The position numbers and the translations under genes were made by a program. DNA of 64,000 nt from contig NZ_QEWP01000004.1 of the NCBI RefSeq assembly GCF_003121985.1, positions 186,001 through 250,000 on the forward strand, given 5' to 3'. This DNA is from Marinilabilia rubra (lineage in GTDB: Bacteria; Bacteroidota; Bacteroidia; Bacteroidales; Marinilabiliaceae). Each line of letters starts with the position of its first letter. Positions within the stretch are counted from its first letter, which is position 1. This document shows, piece by piece, positions 35,843-45,711 of the stretch. The notes beneath the pieces were generated by a model. It had not been told where the DNA came from. It saw only the letters and a program-made list of their open reading frames with translations, and did not search any database.

Positions 35843-37564
35843 TTATTCACCATTATCCTCCGCTCGTCTTTTCTCCAGATCGGCCTGAATCTGAAGATTT
35901 GTATTCTTATCAATGGTATAGAAATACAGCAGGGCAGCACACGACATATACAAAATACCGGGAATAACGGAAACCATGAGTTTAATGCCACTGATGGTTT
36001 CGGCTGTTTGAACTGCATTTGCTTCAAAATTGAACAATACCAAAAGCCATCCTGCCAAAGCTCCTCCAATGCCCCATCCTGCTTTTTGACCAAAGGTAGC
36101 AGCAGAAAAAATAAGACCGGTAGCTCTTTGGCCGGTTTTCCACTCTGAGTAATCGGCGGTATCGGCCAACATCGTCCATAGTAAAACCACTGCAGGGGCA
36201 TAAGTAAACTTCGCCAAAATATTAAAGATGTAGATTAATGTATAATCACCCGGCCCGGGAATGTAGAGCAGTCCAAAGAAAATACCTGACAAAATGGTAC
36301 TGCCCATAAATACATTCCGGTTTCCAAAACGTTTTGCCAATGGTTTTGCGATAGGTAATCCCACAATTAAGGCAATACTGCTCACTACATTAAATAATTG
36401 AACATTTTCCTCCGTACCTATATAGTACTTAAAATAATACGCAATGGATAGGTTCTGAAGAGCAAACATGATAAAAGACACAATGCTAACTAAAGCCAGA
36501 ATAACCCATGGCTTATTTTTCAGCAGGTTTTTAAAATCAGCACGAATCGATTGTTGCTTCGAAACTTGCGGCAGCACGCGTTCCTTTGTGGAAAAAAATG
36601 TAATAAAGAAAAAAACCACACTTAAAAAGCCTAATACCATAAGCGTATACTGGTAGCCTTTAGCCTTATCAACAATATTGTCGTTGGCACGCACATCAAT
36701 CACTGACTCAAGCATTCCTGTGTCAATGTAATGTACATCTTCACGGGCCAGCGGGTAAGGAATTACACCTGCCACATTGGCCTTCTCTTTTATCGCAGTT
36801 GAGTCAAAAGCCATAAAGCCATTTCCATAATCCAAAGTATCTTTTTCAGATGGAGTTACTACTACATAGGCAACCCCATCAGCAACTTTTTCTTCTTCGT
36901 CTTCGATTGAATAACGAATAGTATCAATACCTACAAATCCCGGATTGAGCTTATAAAGAATACTATCAGCGTTGACCACCTTTGCTACACCACCAGTGGC
37001 CTGATGATCGACAATTTGTGTTTTAAAATCGCCTTTGCCAAAGTAAATGGCCATAGATAAAGCCAGACCGGTTACAATTAACTGCCCCGAAAACGCACTG
37101 ATAAAGCGAAAAGTATTAATCCCTGCTCTTTCGGTTGAATCTGAGGTCATCACTGCCATTAGCGATGAATACGGCAGATTAATGGCTGTATAGGCAGTCA
37201 TCAATAGAAAGTAAGTTACAGCAGCCCATATCACCTTACCCGTTTGATTTAAATCCGGAGTGGTGAATGTTAACACTGCTAAAATAGCATAGGGGACAGC
37301 AGTGAATAAAATATATGGACGGAATTTCCCCCATCTTGTGGTTGTTCTATCGGAAATAACTCCCATGAGCGGGTCGCTAACCATATCCCAGATGCGGGCA
37401 ATCAGCATGATAGTACCGGCTGCAGCTGCCGAAATTCCAAAAGTATCGGTATAAAAAATTAATATCCAAAAACCGACCATATCCCAAACAAAATGGGATG
37501 CGGTATCACCAAGGCCATAGCCCAGCTTCTCTTTGAATGACAATTTTGTTACTGTTTTCGACAT
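35843..37564 (-). CDS. GPH-family sugar/cation symporter with an inserted periplasmic Ig-like domain
   Basis: Inner-membrane transporter of 573 residues, longer than the usual 450-480. Helices 1-5 lie within 25-177 (FVWDMVGFWILIFYT; the loop DRTTTRWGKFRPY is typical of the family) and helices 6-12 from about 305. Between them, in what should be the periplasmic loop, an insertion of about 120 residues contains NPGFVGIDTIRYSIEDEEE, then ADGVAYVVVTP, the rhythm of bacterial Ig/cadherin-like repeats. It probably imports beta-glucan oligosaccharides. It follows a GH16 gene by 21 bp. The insertion could bind the sugar or a periplasmic partner (inference). Confidence 0.9.
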   Translation of the reverse strand: MSKTVTKLSFKEKLGYGLGDTASHFVWDMVGFWILIFYTDTFGISAAAAGTIMLIARIWDMVSDPLMGVISDRTTTRWGKFRPYILFTAVPYAILAVLTFTTPDLNQTGKVIWAAVTYFLLMTAYTAINLPYSSLMAVMTSDSTERAGINTFRFISAFSGQLIVTGLALSMAIYFGKGDFKTQIVDHQATGGVAKVVNADSILYKLNPGFVGIDTIRYSIEDEEEKVADGVAYVVVTPSEKDTLDYGNGFMAFDSTAIKEKANVAGVIPYPLAREDVHYIDTGMLESVIDVRANDNIVDKAKGYQYTLMVLGFLSVVFFFITFFSTKERVLPQVSKQQSIRADFKNLLKNKPWVILALVSIVSFIMFALQNLSIAYYFKYYIGTEENVQLFNVVSSIALIVGLPIAKPLAKRFGNRNVFMGSTILSGIFFGLLYIPGPGDYTLIYIFNILAKFTYAPAVVLLWTMLADTADYSEWKTGQRATGLIFSAATFGQKAGWGIGGALAGWLLVLFNFEANAVQTAETISGIKLMVSVIPGILYMSCAALLYFYTIDKNTNLQIQADLEKRRAEDNGE

Positions 37565-37585
37565 CTTGTATAGATTAAAATGGTC

Positions 37586-38386
37586 TTACTTTTTTTGATA
37601 AACTCTCACATAATCGATTTCCATGGTTTGAGGAAAGGCAATGGAATCAATGCCCTCAACACTTCCCCATTCTCCGCCAACGGCGACATTTAATATCAGG
37701 TAAAAAGGTTTATTGTATGGCCATTTATCAACGCCTAAACCTTCGTTTACATAATTAAAGTATTGCTGATCGTCAACAAAGGCTTTTAAGGTATCTGAAG
37801 TCCACTCCAGCTTATAATTATGGAATTCAGTATCAACATCAGGGACATTAATTGTACCTGTTTGCTGAGTCCCTTTTTGCCATTGATAATCTTTGGAATG
37901 TGCTGATGCATGCACAACGCCCAAATCATATCCCACATGCTCCATTATATCGATTTCGCCTACATCAGGCCAGTTACCATCTGAAAAAGTCCATCCTCCG
38001 GGCATCATCCAAATGGCCGACCAAGTGCCTCTGGCTTTGGGCAGGCGGGCTCTCACCTCTATCTTACCATACTGCCAGTCAGCTTTTGAGATTAACCTGG
38101 CAGAGGTAAATTCTTTATCTTCATAAGGTTCGTTGACAGCAGTAATATGTAGTTTACCATCTTCCACCCATGCATTTTCTTTTCGGGCTTTGGTATAAAA
38201 CTGCGATTCGTTATTCCCCCATCCATGGGGATTCCCTTCCAGATCATAATCCCATTTGGCAGAGTCAGGCAGACCTGTATAATCAAATTCGTCCTGCCAT
38301 ATCAATTTATATTCTTCTTTGGGGCTGTTACAGCTTGTTGCTGATACTAAAAGCCCGATAATTGCAAAAAATCCTATCTTACCCAT
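37586..38386 (-). CDS. GH16 endo-beta-1,3-glucanase, lipoprotein
   Basis: 266 residues from ATG 38386. The lipoprotein signal ends LLVSATSC. The catalytic domain has WQDEFDYTGLPDSAKWDYD, GWGNNESQFYT, RGTWSAIWMMPGGW, the active site GEIDIMEHVGY and LILNVAVGGEWGS. It is close to the GH16 at 34868-35683 in motif order and length, so the two are probably paralogues with somewhat different cleavage preference. It lies 16 bp after one symporter gene and 21 bp before the other. Confidence 0.95.
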   Translation of the reverse strand: MGKIGFFAIIGLLVSATSCNSPKEEYKLIWQDEFDYTGLPDSAKWDYDLEGNPHGWGNNESQFYTKARKENAWVEDGKLHITAVNEPYEDKEFTSARLISKADWQYGKIEVRARLPKARGTWSAIWMMPGGWTFSDGNWPDVGEIDIMEHVGYDLGVVHASAHSKDYQWQKGTQQTGTINVPDVDTEFHNYKLEWTSDTLKAFVDDQQYFNYVNEGLGVDKWPYNKPFYLILNVAVGGEWGSVEGIDSIAFPQTMEIDYVRVYQKK

Positions 38387-38402
38387 GTTCTTATATTTTT
38401 TA

Positions 38403-39851
38403 TTAAATCTCTTCATCCTCATGATGCACTTTTCCACGTCGGGCAATCAATGCCTCACGTATCTCATTTGCCTTGCGCTCAGTGATGTCATAAGGAAAAA
38501 TAATAAGGATCGCCAATAAGGCCGTTGCAATTGGAATTACAATGTCTGCAATGCGGAGATTCACAATGGCATCAGCTGCTTGCACATCAACATGCTCATC
38601 AAAGCCCACAAAGTGCAATACAATACCGCTCAGCAATAGAGCCAATGCGTTACCCAGTTTAACCATCCACCAGTATACAGCTCCAAACATGGCTTCACGA
38701 CGTTCACCGTTTTTCAACTCATCCAAATCACAAACATCGGCAGTCATGGACATCATTAAAGTAAACAGACCTCCGATACCAAATGACAAGAAAGGGATTG
38801 GCATAAACATGAGCCACGGATTATCCGGATTAAAGCCCCACCATTTGAGTGAGTATCCGATTACAGAAATTAATGTAGCTATGATGAACGCATTTTTCTT
38901 TCCTATCCTTTCTGAAATTTTGGTAACAATGGGAATAACCAAAAAGGCGGTTGCCAGAGCACTGATGGTACCAAACCATGCGGGCCAGTTACCGGCTGCC
39001 ACTTTATCACCATTAAACAAGTAATAGACAATGATGAAAAAGGCAAATTGGGCAATGGTTTGGAAGCCATTAAAAATCAAAAAGGTAGCTCCGCAAAGAC
39101 GAAGAAACGGCTTATTCTTGAATGTTTTCTTAATGCCGGACATGAAGTGCTTGAAATTAGCGGCCATTTCACTCATGGATAAAGTTTTCATTTTATCCTT
39201 TTCGGGCACAATCATCTCTTTATTAAACAGAGCAGGCATGATGCCTAAAACCATACAAAGACCACCTACCCATACAGCCAAAATACGAGCTCCTTCAGGT
39301 GCCGAATCGAAAAGCGATTGATTGTAAATAATCACCCAAAACCAGGGGGCTATCATCCAGGCAATTTGTCCCATAAACTGAGAAACCGCCATGAGCCGTG
39401 TACGCTCATTATAATCAGGAGTCATCTCATAACCAAGACCAATAAGTGGTGTGGCAAAGATGGTGTAGCCAAGGTAAAAGAAAAGTGATACAATCAGGAA
39501 ATAAACGAAATTATAAAGCTCTGAATTCTGAGGGTTTAATTGCCACATAATCATAAAGGAAACACCGGCAATAACGCTTCCCAGCAAAATATATGGCTTC
39601 CTTCGTCCCCATTTGGATTTAGTATTATCGGAAATAAAGCCCATAACAGGGTCCGTCAGTGCATCAATGGCTCTTGGTAAGGCGCCTAATATTCCTGCTA
39701 ATATTGGATTCATGCCCAGGGACATCACCAAAACAACCATAAATACCCCAAGTGCTGCCGGGAATAACTGATTGGCCAGATGCCCCGAGCCAAAGGCTAC
39801 CTTCTGAAAAACGGGTACTTTATCTTCCTTTGCAATCTTAATGGCATTCAT
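38403..39851 (-). CDS. GPH-family sugar/cation symporter
   Basis: 482 residues with about 12 membrane helices. Family motifs include GSGHLANQLFPAALGVF, the loop SDNTKSKWGRRKPYI after DALTDPVMGFI and, in the second half, SERIGKKNAFI. The N-terminus is short and cytoplasmic (MNAIKIAKEDKVP), and the C-terminus is charged (GKVHHEDEEI). It lacks the Ig-like insertion of its neighbour. Likely cargo is laminari-oligosaccharides or glucose released by the PUL enzymes. It lies 53 bp after the GH17 gene. Confidence 0.92.
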   Translation of the reverse strand: MNAIKIAKEDKVPVFQKVAFGSGHLANQLFPAALGVFMVVLVMSLGMNPILAGILGALPRAIDALTDPVMGFISDNTKSKWGRRKPYILLGSVIAGVSFMIMWQLNPQNSELYNFVYFLIVSLFFYLGYTIFATPLIGLGYEMTPDYNERTRLMAVSQFMGQIAWMIAPWFWVIIYNQSLFDSAPEGARILAVWVGGLCMVLGIMPALFNKEMIVPEKDKMKTLSMSEMAANFKHFMSGIKKTFKNKPFLRLCGATFLIFNGFQTIAQFAFFIIVYYLFNGDKVAAGNWPAWFGTISALATAFLVIPIVTKISERIGKKNAFIIATLISVIGYSLKWWGFNPDNPWLMFMPIPFLSFGIGGLFTLMMSMTADVCDLDELKNGERREAMFGAVYWWMVKLGNALALLLSGIVLHFVGFDEHVDVQAADAIVNLRIADIVIPIATALLAILIIFPYDITERKANEIREALIARRGKVHHEDEEI

Positions 39852-39904
39852 ATGCGGTACTTTTAAAAATGGATTAATTGAAAACAGAGATCAGGGCATT
39901 TTTT

Positions 39905-40978
39905 CTAATTATTCTGTGTCATAACTTTTTTGGGACTCCTGTCGATATTAAACAGGCCCCAGTGTTTCTCTGCCCCAAGGGGATTATTCGGATCTCCTTT
40001 CCAATCCTCGTCAAAAGCTTCAAAAAAGAAAGTGGTAATATTCATTTTATCAGCCCAGGCCATTAACTCGTTGTAATACCTCAATTGCTTATCTTCGCTG
40101 GCACGTTCTCCAAATTCTGATCCCTCACTGGCCCAACCGGCCTCACTGATAACTATGGTACTGTTGGGCAATGCGTCCCGCACCTTTTGCACATTTTCGA
40201 TGGAGTAGCTTAAACCTTCATCAATATCTTTTCCTTCCCATACAGGATAAATGTGAATGGCAATAAAATCCAGTTCATTGGCAAGCTTCTCTCCATGTGC
40301 AGCCCACCACTCATAATTCTCTGCTACCGTGACAGGTTGATTAATGGCCTCTTTTACCTTTTGGCAATAAGCAATCACTGAATCTGTTTCTACCAAATGG
40401 TCATTCCAATCCACCAACGCTTCATTACCCACATTTACAGCAGCAACGATGTCAGGATACTGATTAGCAAGGTTTATCCCCCGTTGAATTTCTTCCTGGT
40501 TGTCTTGTCTGTTTTGTTCTAGCACCTCTTGCGGAATGGGCTCATTAAGCCATGCACAGCCTTCGTGATTGCTTAACTCGGCCTTAAGCCAAATACCCAA
40601 CATCACTTTAACCGGCAGATTATGCTCCTTGATAACCCTAAGGACTGAAGCTGAGTTTTCCTGAGAATCATATAAACGAATCAGGTTAAAAAGAGAGTCT
40701 TCACTGATAATCTTTAAATCTTCGAGTATTTCTTCATCGCTTGGCAACACAGCTCCATCTCCCCTGTCGGGATGTTGTCCGCTGCGAAACCCTGAATAAC
40801 ACACAGCCCGGTACGTTCCGGCCAATAAATCCTCCTCATTTTGTTGAATGGAGGCTGATTTCATTTCCGAATCAGTTGTGTCTTTTTGCTGTTTATTGCC
40901 TGAACGACAACCCGAAACTCCGGCTAAAAGAGTTGAGGCTAGTATTATTGATACGATTAGAAACCTGGACATACTCAT
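39905..40978 (-). CDS. GH17 beta-1,3-glucan hydrolase, lipoprotein
   Basis: 357 residues from ATG 40978, with a lipoprotein signal ending LLAGVSGC. The (beta/alpha)8 domain follows a polar linker. The acid/base glutamate is in VNVGNEALVDW and the nucleophile in VISEAGWASEG, the paired GH17 signatures; TVAENYEWWAAHGEK and IAIHIYPVWEG lie between. GH17 enzymes in Bacteroidota laminarin PULs often act on unbranched beta-1,3-glucan or oligosaccharides. It lies 235 bp after the phosphorylase gene and 53 bp ahead of the first symporter gene. Confidence 0.93.
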   Translation of the reverse strand: MSMSRFLIVSIILASTLLAGVSGCRSGNKQQKDTTDSEMKSASIQQNEEDLLAGTYRAVCYSGFRSGQHPDRGDGAVLPSDEEILEDLKIISEDSLFNLIRLYDSQENSASVLRVIKEHNLPVKVMLGIWLKAELSNHEGCAWLNEPIPQEVLEQNRQDNQEEIQRGINLANQYPDIVAAVNVGNEALVDWNDHLVETDSVIAYCQKVKEAINQPVTVAENYEWWAAHGEKLANELDFIAIHIYPVWEGKDIDEGLSYSIENVQKVRDALPNSTIVISEAGWASEGSEFGERASEDKQLRYYNELMAWADKMNITTFFFEAFDEDWKGDPNNPLGAEKHWGLFNIDRSPKKVMTQNN

Positions 40979-41146
40979 TTTAATTTTATCAATTATCATT
41001 CTTCATTAAACACTACTCCCGGATAGTTGGCCTCCTTCTTCCCGACAGGCTGGCATTCGGGAACCTGATTTCACTATCGCTTCTCCTGAACATTAAGATC
41101 GCCCACAGTGGGGTTCTTGTCTTTGTTTTCAATGACAGATCAGGTG

Positions 41147-41166
41147 CGGCGGATTCCGATCCGCCG
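41147..41166. other. Hairpin between the phosphorylase and GH17 genes
   Basis: CGGCGGAT-TCCG-ATCCGCCG forms a perfect 8-bp stem. On the plus strand TTTTG follows; on the minus strand (the PUL transcript) there is no T-run. It is flanked by two copies of ATGACAGAT. It may be a processing or stabilising hairpin in the 235-bp gap, or a remnant of a small repeat. Confidence 0.5.
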
Positions 41167-41213
41167 TTTTGTCTCTCATGACAGATTGGCTTCAGATCAG
41201 CCTCTTTACTTGC

Positions 41214-44200
41214 TTATTCTATTTTTAACTCGATCGATTTAACTACACCATTTCTCTTAAAAATTTGAGCAGAGGTTTCAGTGTCAATTACAACGCCGGC
41301 GGATGTTTTCTTCTTACCATCAGCCATTGTCACAACCACCTCATTTTTATTAGCTTTGGAATAAATAACCGGCACTTTACAAACGGTATATGCCAGTTGT
41401 CCAGCCTTAAGATTCAATCGTTGCTCTTTATCATCCACATCGAAATAGGTAAACTCTGCATCACCCTCCAGTAACTCCTTCGGGTTCAACAATGAGGTGT
41501 TAAACACAATTTCTCCATTGATAACATCTACGCCCAGTTCATTCATGCGAGTGATGACATCTTCCTTAACCTGACCGGTCATGCCGGGTTGTTTAACTCC
41601 TGCGCCACCGGGTGTATGCGAGTAGGCATCTGTTGGGAAAGCTCCGTATAAATCGGGTGATTTGTACAAACCAATGCCCGCTTTGACTTCGTAATAGTGA
41701 TCTTTTAAACGACCGATCACTGCTGGATCAGCATTGTTTCTTTCAGCCTCAAAATAGTTCTCCTGAACAGCCAGTAAAAGTTTCGACACCATGTGCCAAT
41801 AAATGCTCCCTAACCCTTCGTAGCCATAGAAAGTACCTGAACGACCGGTAAATGACTGGTGATCAAACATGGATTCGTAAATGGCCAATACCCCTTCTTT
41901 ATTTTCATCAACCAGTTTACCATATTTTTCTTTTGGCAATGCATCCAAAGCTTTTACTAACTCATCTGCATTGCGCATTACACCATTGAAATGATAGTTG
42001 CCAAGCTTATCACGCGATAAAACTGTAGTATTATTATCTGCAACCAACTTAGACAGCAAGGATGAACCTTCAACTTTATTCTTTGGTATGTTGTTCTTTT
42101 CTACAAAAAGAGGCAATTGACGATCGGGATACAAGATGTAGCTGTACTGATTTTCACGGAACAGAGCACTAGATTTTAATGCATCCATAACGCTCAGACT
42201 TTCTTTGGCATCTAAATAACCGGCACTAAGCACAGCTACCTGACCTTCCAGCATCTCATACAGATAGCGGATGGCAATTCCTTCTGAATCAAAAGCAATA
42301 AGGTTATAGGCATGATAAAGACCATCCTCACGCTTGTTGGCACGAATCGACTGATCCATATAAGCCAGGGCCACGTCCATAAACTGCTTCAGCTCATTGG
42401 TAGAGATACTGATACGTTCGCCTTTAAAGGATTTCTCATAAATGCTGTTACGGTAAGTTTCTCCTGCTATACCCAATGTATCAGCAAAGAGTTTTCTATC
42501 CGCTTTACTGAATCCTTTTTCGAGCAAGGCGGTATTATTGGCAAATAAGTTATGGATGGTATCCAGTAATTGTTTAACCTCACCAGAAAGAGTTATTTCA
42601 ATGTTGGATAAGCTTTCTAAATGATCGGACCAAAACTTGATGAAGCGACGCATGTAATACAGCGTAACCATCGATACACCGTTGCCCACCAAGGCATTAT
42701 TGGCATCGTTCCACTCGGGCCGTTGTGTATTGAGCCATATTCCTGCTTCAGGAATGAAATTGCTTAACTTGGCCAGCAGAGTTACCAAAACCTTTTCTGT
42801 CAGATTAACCTTGTAAAGATCGCCCTTGGAATTGGCCAGCATACGTGCATCAGCACCCAGTTCTGCCACTTTTTCTTTGATACTTGCGTTTAATTCGGCA
42901 TCAAATTGAATGGTATCCTGAGGATTGGCAACTATATCTTTGTAAGACTTAATTCGATATGGGACATTGGCATAAACAAAAATATCCTTAGTCAAAAGCG
43001 TTCCAAGCTGTCCAGGATGATATTTATCTGACAGCTCAAGAAGTTTCTGTAAGTAAATAATCTGGTGGTCGCCCCAATAACCGATATAGGCCCATGGATC
43101 ATTAGGATCGGGACACTCCCAGTCGATACCTTCACGGGTAATTCTGTAAGGATTGTATCCGTCGGGTGTTGAAGCATTCAGGAATTTTGCGATCATGCCT
43201 TCCACAAATTCAGGAAATGAGAGTCCCAGCGCTTCCCAGTTTTGGAAAATATCACGCCAGTTACCCTCGTAACTCAATTTGGGACTGCCGTCCTCATTTT
43301 TCGTTTCAATTGAGAATTTGTTCCAGGGGCGACTCGGGTCACCGTGACGACGACTAAATGTTAATGGCAAATACTCATAGCAAATACGGATTAAATCGGT
43401 ATCAGCAGTTGTTTTTGCTTTATCAATGAGTTCATCATAAGTTAATTTAGCCGGCAATTCTTTAAGCCAGGATGAAAAGGCAGCCTCCAGCTTTTTATTG
43501 ACCTTATTAACAAACAGTTTGAAATCAACAACATCAATCTGGTAGCCATCATTAAAAATTCCACCCCGCATGACATTAAAGAGGGTATTTGAGAAGTGAC
43601 GCGCGCAACTTAAATCATCGCTACCCTGCTGTAAGCCATCGGCATCAGCCACTATTTCAATCAAATTCCTGGTACCCTTTTCGATATCAATTGCAATAAC
43701 TCCGTCAATATCATTTTCGGTTTGGATAAAATCATTGAGTTCAGCTACAGCACCATTGTCCTGATTAATTTCAGCGACAAGACCCCACTTTTGCGATTCA
43801 TCAGCTTTCAACTCAAAAACATTATTAATCAGGTAGGCACCACGAGCCGCTCTTACATCTTCCTCAGTGGCTAAACTTTGTCCTGACTTGAAGTTATTAA
43901 TTTGGTTGTCAGACAAAAGAATAGTGCTGTTCTCAAGTCCCCACGACCAAACCGTTGTAGCTTTTAGTGATTCGCTGGGTTCAGCACGGTCAACCGGAAT
44001 GGAGCTTAATGAAAAGACTGCTAATTTACTTTTTGCCAAAAGTTCGTTTTTCTTGTAGGCATTGAGCAAATTGCTGAATTCATTTTGAAAGGCATAATCT
44101 AAACCATAAGGCAATATATTACGGATGCCATCTAAAACCTCTACTTTAAGGTTGTTATTCCCAGTATTCTGAATCGAGGATTTTCTAATGAAACCAAACT

Positions 44201-44666
44201 TTTCGCTATTGGCCCATGAGTATTGGAAGCTCACACCAAGGTCAAGATTCTCTTCCTCAAAAATGATTTTATTACCGTATATGCTTTTGTATAGATTACG
44301 TACTATTTTATATACCTGAGAGGTCTCCTTCGAAAAAGGCTCCCATAAGTAGGTTTTATTATCTTTTTCAACCAAAAGACTGGTATAACTCCCGGTCATC
44401 CTTTGATAATCATGAATTTTATCATCGGTATAATAAGGAAAAAGAGCATTGTCGCGATCTTTTCTACCGGCAGTCAGTGAGCCATTACTTGACAAAAACA
44501 TCCAGTGATCAGAATCACTAACGATGCTCATGAAAAAATCATCCATCACATCGTAATGACTTATCTTGTAATACTTCTCACTGTCACAAACGACAAATTC
44601 ACCGTCCACTTTCTCAAAGTTGTCGTTTAAATTAGCATCTCCTAAATAGATCTCTCTTTTTGCCAT
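41214..44666 (-). CDS. Beta-1,3-oligoglucan phosphorylase, GH149-type
   Basis: 1150 residues without a signal peptide, so cytoplasmic. The sequence begins MAKREIYLGDANLNDNFEKV. It contains SNGSLTAGRKDRDNALFPYY and WSWGLENSTILLSDNQ in the N-terminal beta-sandwich half, and a helical barrel half with FSRRHGDPSRPWNKFSIETK, the acidic segment GIDWECPDPNDPWAYIGYWG and GRSGTFYGYEGLGSIYWH. Size, cytoplasmic location and resemblance to GH94-like phosphorylases fit GH149, which cleaves beta-1,3-gluco-oligosaccharides with phosphate to alpha-glucose-1-phosphate. GH161 or an unusual GH94 are alternatives. It is 16 bp downstream of the mutarotase-like gene. The catalytic Asp cannot be assigned safely by eye. 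Confidence 0.85.
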   Translation of the reverse strand: MAKREIYLGDANLNDNFEKVDGEFVVCDSEKYYKISHYDVMDDFFMSIVSDSDHWMFLSSNGSLTAGRKDRDNALFPYYTDDKIHDYQRMTGSYTSLLVEKDNKTYLWEPFSKETSQVYKIVRNLYKSIYGNKIIFEEENLDLGVSFQYSWANSEKFGFIRKSSIQNTGNNNLKVEVLDGIRNILPYGLDYAFQNEFSNLLNAYKKNELLAKSKLAVFSLSSIPVDRAEPSESLKATTVWSWGLENSTILLSDNQINNFKSGQSLATEEDVRAARGAYLINNVFELKADESQKWGLVAEINQDNGAVAELNDFIQTENDIDGVIAIDIEKGTRNLIEIVADADGLQQGSDDLSCARHFSNTLFNVMRGGIFNDGYQIDVVDFKLFVNKVNKKLEAAFSSWLKELPAKLTYDELIDKAKTTADTDLIRICYEYLPLTFSRRHGDPSRPWNKFSIETKNEDGSPKLSYEGNWRDIFQNWEALGLSFPEFVEGMIAKFLNASTPDGYNPYRITREGIDWECPDPNDPWAYIGYWGDHQIIYLQKLLELSDKYHPGQLGTLLTKDIFVYANVPYRIKSYKDIVANPQDTIQFDAELNASIKEKVAELGADARMLANSKGDLYKVNLTEKVLVTLLAKLSNFIPEAGIWLNTQRPEWNDANNALVGNGVSMVTLYYMRRFIKFWSDHLESLSNIEITLSGEVKQLLDTIHNLFANNTALLEKGFSKADRKLFADTLGIAGETYRNSIYEKSFKGERISISTNELKQFMDVALAYMDQSIRANKREDGLYHAYNLIAFDSEGIAIRYLYEMLEGQVAVLSAGYLDAKESLSVMDALKSSALFRENQYSYILYPDRQLPLFVEKNNIPKNKVEGSSLLSKLVADNNTTVLSRDKLGNYHFNGVMRNADELVKALDALPKEKYGKLVDENKEGVLAIYESMFDHQSFTGRSGTFYGYEGLGSIYWHMVSKLLLAVQENYFEAERNNADPAVIGRLKDHYYEVKAGIGLYKSPDLYGAFPTDAYSHTPGGAGVKQPGMTGQVKEDVITRMNELGVDVINGEIVFNTSLLNPKELLEGDAEFTYFDVDDKEQRLNLKAGQLAYTVCKVPVIYSKANKNEVVVTMADGKKKTSAGVVIDTETSAQIFKRNGVVKSIELKIE

Positions 44667-44682
44667 CTTTTAAAAAATTAGT

Positions 44683-45567
44683 CTATGTGCTTTCTATTTC
44701 ATTTATTTCAAAAACCCTTTGCCATCGCTCCGTTTTTCCGGGTTTCAGGTTAATGGTCTTAAACAGTTCGGGGCTTACCACATGGGCACGTCCCCAGAGG
44801 TTTATCTTTTCCGGCTTAAAATCGACAGTTTCGGAAATGGATACATTAAGGTCTTTGTTTATCAGTCTCCAGTTGAAGCCTTCTTCCTTAGGTTCTGAGA
44901 TATTCTCAAAGAAAAAGTCAGACATCGGGGTGTTTTTCCAGGTTATTTTGTTTCCTGAATATGATAAACAGTCATTGGGGTTTAAGCCTTTAGAAAATTG
45001 CTTTCCATCAATAGCCTTTCCAATAGTAAGTTGGAGTTCATCTGATAGGTTTCGCTTGCCGGGTGAGATAAAATTATGAACATATTCCGAAGTGTTGAAT
45101 TCTACTTTCCCGCGGTTCTCAAGCTGATAATCAATAACCAACCCATTTTCAGTCAGCGTTACCGTTTTTTTTAGTAGAAAGGCATATTGCTCAAAACGGT
45201 TGATACACTTAAACGTAACGCTCCAATCATCTGCATCAGTAGCAAATTCAAAAGGAAGGCAGTCATATTTGTTAAAGAAGTCGTACTCCTTATTGTTTTC
45301 TTTCCTAAGCATTCCAACGCCTATTTTAGGAAAGAATTTTCCTACTTTAGTTTCATCATATCCAATAGGTTTATCAATGCCAAATTCATTAAAAAATCCT
45401 TTCCCCTGCTCATCTGAATCGCTCCCTGACAGCTCAGAAGTACACATTGGAATATCTTTCCACCAGAGCTGAACCAATTTCCCGGTCCAGTCGAATCGGG
45501 AACCAGTATACCCTTCCTGTGGCTCTTCGATATTCAATCGTATATATCCTCTGGATAATTCAATCAT
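44683..45567 (-). CDS. Aldose 1-epimerase-like (galactose mutarotase fold) protein
   Basis: 294 residues from ATG 45567 with no signal peptide, thus cytoplasmic. Mutarotase-fold features include GYTGSRFDWTGKLVQLWWKD, GIDKPIGYDE, YDCLPFEFATDADDW, a central beta sandwich with VTLTENGLVIDYQLENRGKV, the histidine-containing SEYVHNFISPGK and a C-terminal LWGRAHVVSPELFKTINLKP. The typical aldose epimerase His/Glu pair is only partly clear. Next to the phosphorylase it may interconvert sugar anomers or act as a companion binding protein. Ten residues of open frame upstream are not favoured. Confidence 0.78.
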   Translation of the reverse strand: MIELSRGYIRLNIEEPQEGYTGSRFDWTGKLVQLWWKDIPMCTSELSGSDSDEQGKGFFNEFGIDKPIGYDETKVGKFFPKIGVGMLRKENNKEYDFFNKYDCLPFEFATDADDWSVTFKCINRFEQYAFLLKKTVTLTENGLVIDYQLENRGKVEFNTSEYVHNFISPGKRNLSDELQLTIGKAIDGKQFSKGLNPNDCLSYSGNKITWKNTPMSDFFFENISEPKEEGFNWRLINKDLNVSISETVDFKPEKINLWGRAHVVSPELFKTINLKPGKTERWQRVFEINEIEST

Positions 45568-45582
45568 ATTAATAATTTTGAA

Positions 45583-45607
45583 CTGGTGGCACAAAAGATG
45601 CCACCAG
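45583..45607. other. Hairpin just upstream of the mutarotase-like gene
   Basis: CTGGTGGCA pairs with TGCCACCAG around a 7-nt loop, ending 15 nt before the ATG at 45567. No T-run follows on the minus strand, so it is more likely an mRNA-stability or processing element in the PUL transcript than a terminator. Confidence 0.5.
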
Positions 45608-45711
45608 ATAAAAATATTCGCTTATCAACATTGATGAATAACTTCATGCTTAGCAAACGTTTTTCTCTTGTTTGCAGCTGTAAAATGCTCAGGCCGCAGC
45701 CATGTCAATCA

